Of a DNA stretch of 64,000 bases, positions 25,321 to 34,413 are shown piece after piece (the stretch's first letter is position 1; each line of letters starts with the position of its first letter). Both the position numbers and the translations under genes were made by a program. The stretch lies in assembly GCA_963663135.2 (NCBI GenBank), contig CAXXRM010000005.1, positions 1,302,001 to 1,366,000 on the forward strand, given 5' to 3'. Under the pieces are notes generated by a model. That model worked only from the letters and a program-made list of their open reading frames with translations, searched no databases and had not been told where the DNA came from. Source of the stretch: Io17-Chloro-G2 sp963663135. Lineage in GTDB: Bacteria; Chloroflexota; Dehalococcoidia; Lucifugimonadales; UBA3495.

Positions 25321-27735
25321 TTGAATCGACCGGACGACCCGATGCGGGAGATGGCGGCGCTCAGGGAGCGGTTCTCCAGGCTGAGCGAGGCCAGCCTGCA
25401 CATCACCGAAGACCTCGATCTCGATGCCGTGTTGCAAGGGGTCCTGGACGGGGCGCGCTCCCTGACCGGCGCAAGGATGGGCGGCATCACCATCCTCGAC
25501 GACTCAGGACGGCTCCAGGACTTCATCACCTCCGGCCTGACGGACGAAGACCACCAGCGATTCGTCAACCTGCCGGGGGGACCGGAGTTCTTCGCCTACC
25601 TGAGCGGCCTGCCCGAACCGCTGCGGCTCGCCGACTTTTCCGCCCATACAACGGCGTTGGGCCTGCCCGAGATCGGCCCGCCCCTGGGGCCGGTGGGCAG
25701 CTTCCTGGGCGCGCCCATCCGTCTCCGGGGCGTACGCGTCGGCACCCTCTATCTATCGGACAAGGAGGGCGGAGGGGAGTTCACACAGGATGACGAGGAG
25801 ACCCTGGCGATGTTCGCCTCCCATGCGGCGATGGCCATCGCCAATGCGCGGCGGCACCGGGAGGAACAGAGGGCCAGGGCCTACCTTGAGACGCTGATCG
25901 ACACCACCCCGGTGGGCGTCGTGGTGTTCAACGCCGGGACCGGCGTCCCGGTGTCCCTCAACAGGGAGGGGAGACGGTTTGTCGACGCCCTCACAAACCC
26001 CGGCCAGACGGCGGAGCAGCTCCTCGACGTGCTGACCTTCCGGCGCGCCGACGGGCGGGAGATCTCGCTGCGGGAGTTCCCCCTGGCAGAGGCGCTCAGC
26101 ACGGGCGAGACGGTGCGGGCCGAGGAGATCGTCATCCGCGTCCCCGACGGACGGAGCGTCTCCGTGCTGCTCAACGCCACCGCCATCCGCTCGGAGGAGG
26201 GAGAGGTCGAGTCCGTGGTCGTCACCCTCCAGGACATGACGGCGCTGGAGGAGCTGGACCGGCTCCGGGCCGAGTTCCTGGGCATGGTGAGCCACGAGCT
26301 GCGGGCGCCCCTGACCTCCATCAAGGGTTCCGCCGCCACGGTGCTTGGTTCAACCGCCGACCTGGACCCGGCCGTGGTCCGTCAGTTCTTCCGGATCATC
26401 GACGAGCAGGCCGACCACATGCACGACCTGGTTGCCGGCCTGCTGGACGTGGCGCGCATCGAGACGGGCACGCTGCCGGTCACTCCCGAACCTGCGGAGG
26501 TGGCGGTGCTGGTGGACCGGGCGAGGAGCACCTTCACCAGCGCGGGGGGCAGGAACAACCTCGCCATCGACATTCCGCCCGACTTGCCCCTGGTGATGGC
26601 CGACAGGCGGCGCATCGTCCAGGTCGTCGGCAACCTGCTGTCCAACGCGGCCAAACACTCCTCGGAGTCGTCCGTTATCACGGTGACCGTAGTGCGGGAG
26701 GACGTTCACGTTGCGGTCTCGGTGGCGGACGAGGGGAGGGGCATACCTTCCGAGCGACTGCCGTACCTGTTCAGGAAGTTCACCCGGACCGACGGCGATG
26801 ACCTGGGGAGCGGCGTCGCCGGGTCGGGCCTGGGCCTCGCCATCTGCAAGGGGATCGTGGAGGCGCACGGGGGCCGGATATGGGCCGAGAGCGAGGGGCC
26901 GGGCATGGGAGCGCGGTTCACCTTCACGATACCGACGGTCGGGGAGACCGGGAGCGGCACGGCCGTCGGCCTCCCGCCTCTCTCCACTTCCGCCGCGCGG
27001 CGAGCGGTGGCGGAAGCGGAGGAACACGTGCGCGTCCTGGCGGTGGACGACGACCCCCAGGCGCTCAGGTACGTCCGCGACGCCCTCTTGAAGTCGGGCT
27101 ACACGCCGGTAGTGACCGGGGACCCGGAGGAGGCGCTCCGACTCGTGGGGGAGGAGAAGCCCGATCTGGTCCTGCTCGACCTCATGCTGCCGGGGACCGA
27201 CGGCATCGAGCTGATGAAGGACATCCTGGGGGCGGGCGACGTGCCGGTCATCTTCGTGTCCGCCTACGGCCGGGACGAGCTCATCGCCAGGGCCTTTGAC
27301 ATGGGGGCGGTGGATTACGTCGTCAAGCCCTTCTCACCGACTGAGCTGGCGGCGAGGATCAGGGCGGCCCTGCGCAAGCGGGCGGCGTCCGAGCCGTCAG
27401 AGCCCTACGTGCTGGGCGACCTGACAATCGACTATGCCGAGCGCCGGGTGACCCTTGCCGGTCGTCCGCTCCCGCTGATAGCGATGGAGTACCGGCTGCT
27501 CGCCGAGCTTTCGGCCAATACCGGGCGGCTGTTGACCTACGAGCATCTGCTGGAACGGGTCTGGGGCGAGAAGAGCAGCGGCGACGTGCGGCCCATGCGC
27601 ACCATCGTAAGCAAGCTCCGCCGCAAGCTGGGCGACAACGCGAACAACCCCACCTACATCTTCACCGAGCCGCGCATCGGCTACCGGATGCCGAAGGGGC
27701 AGGAGCAGGAGGACGGTCTCAGCCAGGGGCGGTAG
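25321..27735 (+). CDS. Sensor histidine kinase fused to an OmpR-type response regulator
   Basis: This 804-aa protein has domains in the order GAF (about 20-185), PAS-like (190-310), HisKA with His325 (MVSHELRAPLTS), HATPase_c (N-box NLLSNAAKHSS, G-boxes DEGRGIP and GSGLGLAI), receiver with Asp620 (LVLLDLMLPG) and acidic DDD, then a winged-helix OmpR-type DNA-binding domain (LTYEHLLERVWG...VSKLRRKLGD...RIGYRM). A complete two-component pathway is thus in one cytosolic chain with no membrane segment. The signal is probably an intracellular ligand of the GAF domain. Start TTG has GGAGG eight bases upstream. All catalytic motifs are intact. Confidence 0.93.
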   Translation: MNRPDDPMREMAALRERFSRLSEASLHITEDLDLDAVLQGVLDGARSLTGARMGGITILDDSGRLQDFITSGLTDEDHQRFVNLPGGPEFFAYLSGLPEPLRLADFSAHTTALGLPEIGPPLGPVGSFLGAPIRLRGVRVGTLYLSDKEGGGEFTQDDEETLAMFASHAAMAIANARRHREEQRARAYLETLIDTTPVGVVVFNAGTGVPVSLNREGRRFVDALTNPGQTAEQLLDVLTFRRADGREISLREFPLAEALSTGETVRAEEIVIRVPDGRSVSVLLNATAIRSEEGEVESVVVTLQDMTALEELDRLRAEFLGMVSHELRAPLTSIKGSAATVLGSTADLDPAVVRQFFRIIDEQADHMHDLVAGLLDVARIETGTLPVTPEPAEVAVLVDRARSTFTSAGGRNNLAIDIPPDLPLVMADRRRIVQVVGNLLSNAAKHSSESSVITVTVVREDVHVAVSVADEGRGIPSERLPYLFRKFTRTDGDDLGSGVAGSGLGLAICKGIVEAHGGRIWAESEGPGMGARFTFTIPTVGETGSGTAVGLPPLSTSAARRAVAEAEEHVRVLAVDDDPQALRYVRDALLKSGYTPVVTGDPEEALRLVGEEKPDLVLLDLMLPGTDGIELMKDILGAGDVPVIFVSAYGRDELIARAFDMGAVDYVVKPFSPTELAARIRAALRKRAASEPSEPYVLGDLTIDYAERRVTLAGRPLPLIAMEYRLLAELSANTGRLLTYEHLLERVWGEKSSGDVRPMRTIVSKLRRKLGDNANNPTYIFTEPRIGYRMPKGQEQEDGLSQGR

Positions 27736-27780
27736 GCGCAAGATGCGGGCATGTCTTGTTGTCCGACTCTTGTTGGTGTA

Positions 27781-27810
27781 TTGATTATCTTTCCGTATTT
27801 GTCATATTCT
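27781..27810 (+). promoter_or_regulatory. Candidate promoter for the vapBC-like pair
   Basis: TTGATT (27781-27786) and TATTCT (27805-27810) are 18 bp apart in an AT-rich gap between the kinase stop and the antitoxin start. The match is moderate. It is the only reasonable candidate in this short intergenic region. Confidence 0.35.
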
Positions 27811-27844
27811 TACCTTACAGGGTCAACTTAGCGAGGCGTAAGAG

Positions 27845-28147
27845 TTGGAAGCCAAGAAGAAGAGACTCACCCTGGACTTGGACTCCACCTTTCAGCGACG
27901 GCTCAAAGCCATCGCCGCACTCAAAGGCGTCAGCATGCGTGGGTACTGCCAAGCTGCAATTGATCGAGAGTTGACAAGGGACGAAGCCAACGGGATGGCC
28001 GGGCTGTTGTCCGACAAACCGGACCATGAGCTGTTTGCGGAGCTCCGGCAGGAGATATTCGGAGGCAAGCTTCTCCCTGGGAGTTCCGCCGACTTGATCC
28101 GGGAGGCCCGTGAGATCAGGGATGCCGAAACCGCGGGGTGGGCGTGA
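27845..28147 (+). CDS. Ribbon-helix-helix-type antitoxin
   Basis: This 100-aa protein has a TTG start behind GAGG. The N-terminus KKKRLTLDLDSTFQRRLKAIAALKGVSMRGYCQAAIDREL fits a MetJ/Arc-like fold: a short beta strand and two helices that dimerise and bind the operator. The C-terminal tail (FAELRQEIFGGKLLPGSSADLIREAREIRD) would wrap the toxin. The stop overlaps the start of the PIN-domain gene, the usual antitoxin-toxin order. It likely autorepresses the operon. Confidence 0.8.
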   Translation: MEAKKKRLTLDLDSTFQRRLKAIAALKGVSMRGYCQAAIDRELTRDEANGMAGLLSDKPDHELFAELRQEIFGGKLLPGSSADLIREAREIRDAETAGWA

Positions 28148-28587
28148 ACGGGTCCGTCGTCGTCGATGCAAGCTTGGCGGTCAAGTGGCTGGTTGAAGAG
28201 GATGACTCTGACAATGCTCACGCCGTCCTCCAATCCTGGGTTGCCCAGGACATAGCCCACATCGCCCCGCACCTCATGCCCTTCGAAGTCGCCAACGATC
28301 TCCACCGGCGCGTGGTGCGCGGCGAACTGAACGTTGGCGACAGCATCCGCATGATCGTAAGGCTGCTTGAGTCGAGGCTCGAACTCCATCAGCCGCCAGA
28401 CCTCCACGTCAGAGCGCTCCAACTTGCAAGCCAACTCAAGCAGAGTGCGGCCTACGACGCCCACTACCTGGCGCTGGCGGAGAGTTTCGGCTGCGAGCTG
28501 TGGACCGCTGATGAGAGGTTCTACCGGGCGGCAAGCCCAAGCATTGATAACGTACGCTGGATAGGAGAGTTCGTTGCGCCGGAATAG
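28144..28587 (+). CDS. PIN-domain toxin (VapC-like ribonuclease)
   Basis: This protein is about 147 aa. I start it at GTG 28144, which overlaps the antitoxin TGA; GTG 28138 is also possible. Acidic PIN residues are visible: Asp in VVVDASLAVKW, Glu in MPFEVANDL, Asp in AAYDAHYLALAE and Asp in LWTADERFY. VapC toxins cut tRNA or rRNA and are neutralised by the adjacent antitoxin. The gene appears intact, so the module is probably functional. Confidence 0.88.
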   Translation: MNGSVVVDASLAVKWLVEEDDSDNAHAVLQSWVAQDIAHIAPHLMPFEVANDLHRRVVRGELNVGDSIRMIVRLLESRLELHQPPDLHVRALQLASQLKQSAAYDAHYLALAESFGCELWTADERFYRAASPSIDNVRWIGEFVAPE

Positions 28588-28780
28588 CGGGTAGGGCTGA
28601 CTCGAATGGGTAACGCCCCGGAGTGCGGTCTCGTCCTCCGGCTTGTCCTATTGGAAATCTGAGGACTCTGAGGGCCTAAGTGTCCATTTGGTAGTGAAGA
28701 CACGCTTCAACTTAGACCCGGGTGCGTACTTGGCCCCGTGCGGGGATGCCAGAGTCGACAGGAGAAGTTGCCAAATCCTA

Positions 28781-29705
28781 CTAAGAAACTATCTCAAATT
28801 AGCGAGGCTCCATTGACGGCGGTACCAGATAAGGGCACATGCCAGTTGGAGCAGACCCAGGTAATTGGACGGCTTCTTGTCGTAGCGCACCAGTATCGCT
28901 CGGCACTTGGACAGCCAGCCCAGGGTGCGTTCCACCACCCACCGCCGGGCCGGGTGGGTCTTCTCGCCTGATTGGTCCAATTTCTCCTCGCCAATACGCC
29001 GAATCTGCGGCTGGTATCCGGCGTCGGCGACGGTCCCGTGGCCGGTGGGATTGTCATACCCCTTGTCTAGGCACAGGTTTTGGGCGCCTTCCGGCCGCTC
29101 CACCACTATGCTCTCCAGCGTCGGCCTAAGGAGTTTCGTATCGTGGACATTAGCTCCGGCCACCACCACGCTCAGTGGTCCGCCAGCCCCGTCGACCAGG
29201 ATGCTTTTCTTGCTCCCAGCCTTGCCCCGGTCCGTGGGATTGCGTCCAATAGCGCCCCCCCAAAACGCGCTTTTCCCATCGAGCAGTCGGCTGACTGCCA
29301 TTCCCAGTTTACGCCGTCCAACTCCCGGCATTCTTCTATCAGGACGGCCCAGATACGCTCCAGCACCCCACCCTCTACCCATCGCTGGAAGGTCCGGTGG
29401 ATGGTGCTGTCATCCCCCAACTCCTTGGGCAAGTGGTTCCATTGGCAGGAGCTACCCATACGGAAGATGACGCCTTCCAGCATCCTCCGCTGGTTCACCC
29501 GTTTGCGCCCCTTCGCCTTGGGTGGATCCAACTCCAAAATCACCGGTTCAATTCGCTCCCACAGATCATCGGGTATTTCCCATATCGTGGGCAGAGTCTC
29601 GCTCTTTCCCATCATCCACCACCACCACCCAAGTTTCCCCCAGCTTAACCCAACCGCCTATGTGTTCTCCCTTTCAGACCAATCCTAATTTGAGATAGTT
29701 TCTTA
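28781..29705 (-). mobile_element. IS5-family insertion sequence
   Basis: The inverted repeats read AAGAAACTATCTCAAATTAG from each end, with CTAAG on the left flank and CTTAG on the right. One transposase is coded on the minus strand in two overlapping frames. The last transposase codons lie inside the left inverted repeat. The element abuts the IS1380 remnant at 29706, so the two insertions are stacked. Confidence 0.88.
28789..29615 (-). CDS. IS5-family transposase read in two frames (possible -1 frameshift)
   Basis: Frame one (29615 to about 29262) holds the N-terminal domain IWEIPDDLWERIEPVILELD and reaches the catalytic Asp region QSADCSMGKARFGG. Frame two continues as GGAIGRNPTDRGKAGSKKSILVDGAGG, GLDKGYD-like CLDKGYDNP and RRWVVERTLGWLSKCR. 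The switch is at a T4G7 run (TTTTGGGGGGG, plus-strand 29255-29265), where a -1 slip joins the frames. Several IS5 subgroups are known to use two overlapping frames, so this may be programmed rather than a mutation. Everything else is intact. Confidence 0.8.
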
Positions 29706-30011
29706 GCCCGAATCCACCGAAGGAGGGGGTCGGGTCAGCGTCCTGAAGCGGCAAGAAGGTGCTCCTGTGCTTCTGGGATAATGGTTTTGTAACCGCAAAC
29801 CGACCCCAGAACAAGGAGCACCCAATAGATGCTACCACGCAACCACCCCGACCGGATCCAAATCACCTTCGACGACCGCCGCCTGGTGGCCAATGCCGGA
29901 CTGATCCTGCCGGCCACCCTGGCCCTGCGCCTCGGCCTGCCCGAACTCGTCCAGCAGCGCCTCGACCTGGGCAATGTGCCGGGCCGGGCGAACACGGGCG
30001 ACAAGGTCGTG
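29706..30011 (+). pseudogene. IS1380-family 5' remnant
   Basis: This is the left end and first ~60 codons of an IS1380 transposase. It is nearly identical to 35307-35610: CCCGAATCCACCGAAGG, then MLPRNHPDRIQITFDDRRLVANAGL. It has GAA at codon 39 where the long copy has TAA. Homology stops at about 30011 and joins a truncated host gene on the opposite strand. Confidence 0.88.
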
Positions 30012-30795
30012 CACAGACATTTTCCCAGGCCCCAAGCACTTCCTTGAGAAACTGGCCTGGAACAGAGAATGTTTCATTAGCCAGGCCATTCAAGATCCGG
30101 TTCACTTCCTTGCAATTGGCCACCTTATCGAAATCTAAATACGACAAGAAGGCGAAAAGCCGACCGGATTGTGGATATAAATTGATAGCGAAGTAAGTAC
30201 TTGACCCGGACGGATTGCGTATCCCAATGAAGTTGCTGGACGCCACATCAACAGCCGATTGAAATTCAAACACGTGATGGTACATCGGGGAGCCCTTTGA
30301 TAGGAGCCTCCTTTGCTCAAAGAGAGGCAGATAATGATTCAGGACATCGAGTTCCTTGGAGAGAACATTGACATAGTAATCCAGGACCTCGACGCTTAGT
30401 CGGTGTCCCTTCTCCTCCTCACGTCTTCTCGTATCTCCCAGGGCTTCAAGGAATCCGCTAAGACAATTGCGCTTGTACTGGCAGGATCTGTAGGCCAGTT
30501 CGGACATCCATTTGCCAAGACATTTGTGCCGAGAACTGGATAACCCTCCTTTGCAACAGTCGGCACAATACTCTGCGAAAGCCGCGGGCAGGGTTATTTT
30601 TTCAATTGGGGGTGGTTTGTCAATTAGTCTAAAGGCACGAATATCGCATTCAGGGCAGGCGAACCCTACGCACGAGGCACTGTCAATGGATTGCTCCTCA
30701 GGGGAGATGTGAACAACCCGCCAAATTGGTCTCGTCGTCCGATTAAACTGTTTTGCCGGGTAATCCTTTCTGGTCGCTTCTTGCACACCCATCAT
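30012..30795 (-). pseudogene. Zinc-ribbon-like hypothetical protein truncated by an IS1380 scar
   Basis: About 261 native residues are present from 30795. The N-terminal region has cysteine pairs that could bind zinc: GFACPECDIRAF, AEYCADCC and HKCLGKW with further RSCQYKRNC. The C-terminal part (VLDYYVNVLSKELDVLNHYL...) is helical. From about 30012 the open frame runs into antisense IS1380 sequence (AWENVCARPCRPCSPG...), so the natural C-terminus is lost. The family is not recognised. Start ATG at 30795; the alternative is the second Met. Confidence 0.6.
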
Positions 30796-30974
30796 ACTAA
30801 TTTAGTGGAGGAATCGATCCTGTTCTGTTTACTGATACCGATGCGTGTACTCCTATGCCCTTCAGATGGTCATCTCCAGGATATATCGACCGCCTTTGAT
30901 CCGGTAGGTCAAGTAAATAATGCCGTTTCCATACAGGTAATGGAACGGGGGTGTCAGAATTTTCCTGTGTAGTT

Positions 30975-31577
30975 TTATCTTGTAGCTGGACCAACGATCG
31001 GTCGCCAAGAGTTTTTAGTAGTAGCTAAGGTGTCACGCGACCGCAAGGCAAGGGGTGTTCCACCGATTCCCAGAAATGCCCCAATATTGTGGGATCCGGC
31101 CGCTGAAGGGTCATTACCGTCTGGCCGTCCAGAGTAGCCTTTATCACCTGACCCGACACCGGGCCGGTACCGGAATGGGACTGGTAAATACTCAGCCCGC
31201 CCACCACGCGAGGGCTCCATGGCCACGTACCCGTAAGCACCACCGGCAAAGCCAGGGTTCACCGTGGTGCAGAAACCGGTGAATCCTCTCTGGCAGTTCT
31301 CGCAGAACCCGCACGCTGCATTGAAGGGCATTACAACCCGGTCTCCCACATTCAGGGTCTTCACCGCCGAGCCGACTTCTTGTACGACACCCATGTTTTC
31401 ATGGCCGAAGATGATTCCGGGCTGCGCTGCCGTCCGCCCCTCGTACATGTGCAAGTCCGAGCCACAGATACAAGAGGAAGTGATCTTCACGATGCCATCG
31501 TTGGGGTGTTGCAGCTCCGGGTCTGGCACATTTTCCGCGGCGATACTGAATGGGGCCTGGTAAACAACTGCTTTCAT
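30975..31577 (-). pseudogene. FdhA-like zinc alcohol dehydrogenase, C-terminally truncated
   Basis: The first ~135 residues match the GroES-like domain of glutathione-independent formaldehyde dehydrogenases. They show MKAVVYQAPFSIAAENVPDP, the catalytic zinc ligands in CICGSDLHMYEGR and GHEN, and the structural zinc cysteines CGFCENCQRGFTGFC. After AEYLPVPF the sequence no longer resembles the family, and the NAD-binding Rossmann domain is missing. A normal protein is about 390 aa. It is a fused fragment and not a working dehydrogenase. Confidence 0.8.
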
Positions 31578-31622
31578 AACAAACCCCTCCTTGGCTTACA
31601 GGGGTCTTCTATCGTAGGTCTT

Positions 31623-31943
31623 TTATGAGACCCCCCTCTCGGCTAGCTTCTCCGGTGTGACCAGCTCGTAGAACTCGATCTCGTAGGAGTCAAGCTGGGC
31701 CTGCATCTCGGCGTTCAGAGTCCGTACCACCTCGGGGACCTGGGAAGGCCAGTTGGGCTCGATGGTCGCCTGGGTCCACTCAGCATAGGCCACGTTGGGA
31801 GTTCCCGGCAGGCCCTGGGACACATACACTTGTGCCTTGGGCCGGCCATTCTCCTCGTAGGCGGCGCATATTTTGATCAGCAGGTTGGCAACCTGCCATA
31901 CCTTCCCCGGCTGCGCTTTGGCGATTCTTCTGATGACGTACAT
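31623..31943 (-). CDS. Dimeric alpha-beta barrel protein (ABM/NIPSNAP-like)
   Basis: This is a 106-aa protein. I start it at ATG 31943 (MYVIRRIAKAQPGKVWQVAN) because AAGGAGAAG sits just upstream; the longer frame adds unrelated residues. The pattern is beta strand, helix (VANLLIKICAAYEENGR), then VYVSQGLPGTPNVAYAEWTQ and a long helix (VRTLNAEMQAQLDSYEIEFYELV). This matches small ferredoxin-fold monooxygenase or NIPSNAP proteins. The substrate is unknown. It follows the FdhA-like fragment in the same orientation. Confidence 0.65.
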   Translation of the reverse strand: MYVIRRIAKAQPGKVWQVANLLIKICAAYEENGRPKAQVYVSQGLPGTPNVAYAEWTQATIEPNWPSQVPEVVRTLNAEMQAQLDSYEIEFYELVTPEKLAERGVS

Positions 31944-32214
31944 GGCTACTTCTCCTTTTTGTAATGCGACCTGGATTAAAACGGCCCTGGCTTTCGTTCC
32001 GCTATATTCGTCACTCCCTTTCCCCAACTTTGATAGCAAAAACCATCTGATTCTTGGGTTAACGGTTCCGGAGAGTTGCCGCGTCCGCCCATCGAAAGGA
32101 AGTCCCTTTGGCGATTGGAACAGCTTAATATCTGCCCGTGCGAGCATGGGAAACTAAACCAAAGCCAAGTGGCATCTACTGGCGCGGGTCTCTGGCGGGA
32201 GGGTCATGGAGCGT

Positions 32215-32625
32215 CTAACTCTTCTTCCAAAACTGCCACCATCCTCTCGTTGATCGCAGGTCCGCCACCATCGACTGCGCCGGCTGGTCTGGCGTGCCCG
32301 CTGTGTCTGGCGTGCCCGCTGTGTCTGTTGTGGCCGCTGTGTCTGTTGTGGCCGAATCTAGGGCGGGCCTAACCCCAGGGTCGACAGTAACGCCCTGGGT
32401 ACCGAATAGCTCCCAAGGTCTGAAGGACTCCACGAAATCCTTGGCTTCTTCGATAGATGGGAACCCCTTCTGGGAGCGGCTCGGGTCGTAGCTAAAAGTC
32501 TTCGCCGACGCGTCGATGCCCCGTTTGGTGTCTCGGAACCCTCCAAGCTCCTCTTCATGGCCGTCGTTTTCGTCACTGAGAATCAGGTTCTCTCCCCTTT
32601 TTACCTTTCGCCAATACACTCTCAT
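32215..32625 (-). CDS. Hypothetical protein with a Thr-Asp-Thr-Ala repeat
   Basis: This is a 136-aa protein. I start it at ATG 32625 (MRVYWRKVKRGENLIL) with GAGGAG upstream. The N-terminal ~75 residues look globular, with a FPSIEEAKDFVESFRPWELFG helix. A low-complexity stretch follows, ATTDTA and GTPDTA repeated twice each, coded by an 18-bp repeat. The C-terminus ends RGWWQFWKKS, an aromatic-basic tail that could be membrane-associated. The family is unknown. Confidence 0.55.
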   Translation of the reverse strand: MRVYWRKVKRGENLILSDENDGHEEELGGFRDTKRGIDASAKTFSYDPSRSQKGFPSIEEAKDFVESFRPWELFGTQGVTVDPGVRPALDSATTDTAATTDTAGTPDTAGTPDQPAQSMVADLRSTRGWWQFWKKS

Positions 32626-32826
32626 GCAAAGCACTCCTCGACTCCGGTTTCTAGCTTGACGGTTTTGGGACCTTGATAGTCTCTACTTCTAAAATTTGCT
32701 CGCTTGGTCTCGGAGAGGTGTGTTCTCTCTCCAAGTATGGCAACTCCTCGGCGATGGTCAAGTTCCTTAAGTGGTGTGCCCTTCACAAGTTGGGCTGTTG
32801 CCTCAGCCGACTGGTGTCGAGGGTGA

Positions 32827-34362
32827 CTAGCCTACGCCTGGCTGCTTCCCCAGCGCCACCAGGAACATCACGCTTTTACCTTCCGCGTGGGGCGAGAAGA
32901 ATCCGGATACTTGGTCGTCGTAAAACGTCAGGCCAGAGGCCCCCAGTCTTTGGGCATAGGCTGCCAGGTAGATTTTGCCCGCTGTGATACTGGCATCCAG
33001 CTGGGCCAACCGGTAACCCCGGTTACCAAAACGCTCCAGTATCGGATTCAGATTAGTCATGAAGAAAAAGTCGACGCTGGCATCGGCCGGAAGCGGCTGA
33101 TCGAGCCCCAGATGACCAGCTTGCCGACGGTAGTCTCCTTCTTTCAGCAGCTCCAGAGCCTTCAGGTCTCGGTGGAACACATATGCGCCAGATGGGAGGT
33201 CGTATACAGTGTTCACGATCAGATAAATATCATTGAGAGCAGCGCCAGGTTGTCCTAAAAAGTCTGCCGGTATGCCCTGCGTGGCCTTTTCGAGCACCGT
33301 CGACAGCTCCCGGAGGGTTATCGATTCGTGGCTGAAACGGCGTGCGGACCCGCGCCGAACGATGACCGACTCGATGGAGTCCTGGGGCGTCTCGCCGTCA
33401 GAGTAGCGATTTAACGGTACGAGGCGTCCCGAAGGATGGGGCATCAGCATTGCCGGGCCTTCGCCTCGCCAACAAACCACCTCTGCTTCATCTGTCAGAG
33501 AGGAGGCACCGTGCATCTCCCAAATGGCGGGTAATTCTACCTCGTACTCCGAAATCGGCTGAGTATCCAGCGAAAGGGGCTCTAAGTCGGAAGAGGATCC
33601 GATTGACGGCTCGGGAACGAATCCAACTGGTACCAACACGAGAGCTACTTCCTGCCGGTTCTCCAGATCCAGCAGGCGGTTAACCGAGCTGTCCACGAAT
33701 CCGCCCACCACCTTAGCAGGTAGGCCATGCGCCGCGGCTATGGCTAAAGTGTTCGCCAGAATGGTTCCGCTGTCCCAATAGGAGTGGCGGTATTCCCGGG
33801 CCTGGTACTTACGGGCGTTCCGCCAAAATACAGCGGTACAGAGGATTATGGCGGGAGCATGGGTCAAGCTCGGCTCGTTGCCACTGGCAGCCACCAGGGT
33901 TCCCCGATAGTCGCCCGGCCGTAGCCGGGTTAGGGACGGCCCTCCGGGATTATAGTGGTAGACTCCGGCTGCTAAACCAGGCAGGTCTCCACATACCACA
34001 TAAAGCTCGATGTGGTACAGAGCACCGGTACAGGCCGCGGCACGAAACGGCATGGAACCCCAGGGGAAGTTCAACCTCTTGGTAATCCCAGCTGAGAAGT
34101 ACAGAATGCTGCTCAAGGTGGTGATATCCAGTGTTCCGTCACTGACTGAGGGAATAACCTCCATGGAGATCGCGGATAGCGCGGGCACCACCGATGGCGA
34201 TGCCTCAAACGGCAACGGAATCGGATCCAGGTCCGGGTATATTTTGAACAGCAGGGGTTGGCTCGACGGGTCAAAGGAGTGCCGAGGGTCCATCAGATTC
34301 CCGTGGGGGTGCTTGGTGCCGTTGTGGTAATACCAGGTGGCTTGAATTTCTCGATTTACCAT
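32827..34362 (-). CDS. SagB-type dehydrogenase with two nitroreductase domains
   Basis: This 511-aa protein has FMN-dependent nitroreductase folds in both halves. Features in the first half are the N-terminal HPHGNLMD...FKIYPDL region, RAAACTGALYHIELYVVCGDLPGLAAGVYHYNP and RKYQAREYRHSYWDSGTILAN. In the second half they are VIVRRGSARRFSHESITLRELSTVLEKAT, SGAYVFHRDLKALELLKEGDY and QLDASITAGKIYLAAYAQRLGASGLTF. SagB enzymes oxidise azolines in peptide natural products, but this duplicated form also occurs outside such clusters. No precursor peptide or YcaO gene is visible here. ATG start with AGGGGA upstream. Confidence 0.85.
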   Translation of the reverse strand: MVNREIQATWYYHNGTKHPHGNLMDPRHSFDPSSQPLLFKIYPDLDPIPLPFEASPSVVPALSAISMEVIPSVSDGTLDITTLSSILYFSAGITKRLNFPWGSMPFRAAACTGALYHIELYVVCGDLPGLAAGVYHYNPGGPSLTRLRPGDYRGTLVAASGNEPSLTHAPAIILCTAVFWRNARKYQAREYRHSYWDSGTILANTLAIAAAHGLPAKVVGGFVDSSVNRLLDLENRQEVALVLVPVGFVPEPSIGSSSDLEPLSLDTQPISEYEVELPAIWEMHGASSLTDEAEVVCWRGEGPAMLMPHPSGRLVPLNRYSDGETPQDSIESVIVRRGSARRFSHESITLRELSTVLEKATQGIPADFLGQPGAALNDIYLIVNTVYDLPSGAYVFHRDLKALELLKEGDYRRQAGHLGLDQPLPADASVDFFFMTNLNPILERFGNRGYRLAQLDASITAGKIYLAAYAQRLGASGLTFYDDQVSGFFSPHAEGKSVMFLVALGKQPGVG

Positions 34363-34413
34363 AGGTTCCCCTGGTTCTCCGGCTGGCGTTCACCGAGCTC
34401 TACTAGCATGGTT

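Noticed and set aside
25753..27027. Minus-strand frames under the kinase gene
   Set aside because: Shadows of a verified 804-aa multi-domain protein with high third-position GC.
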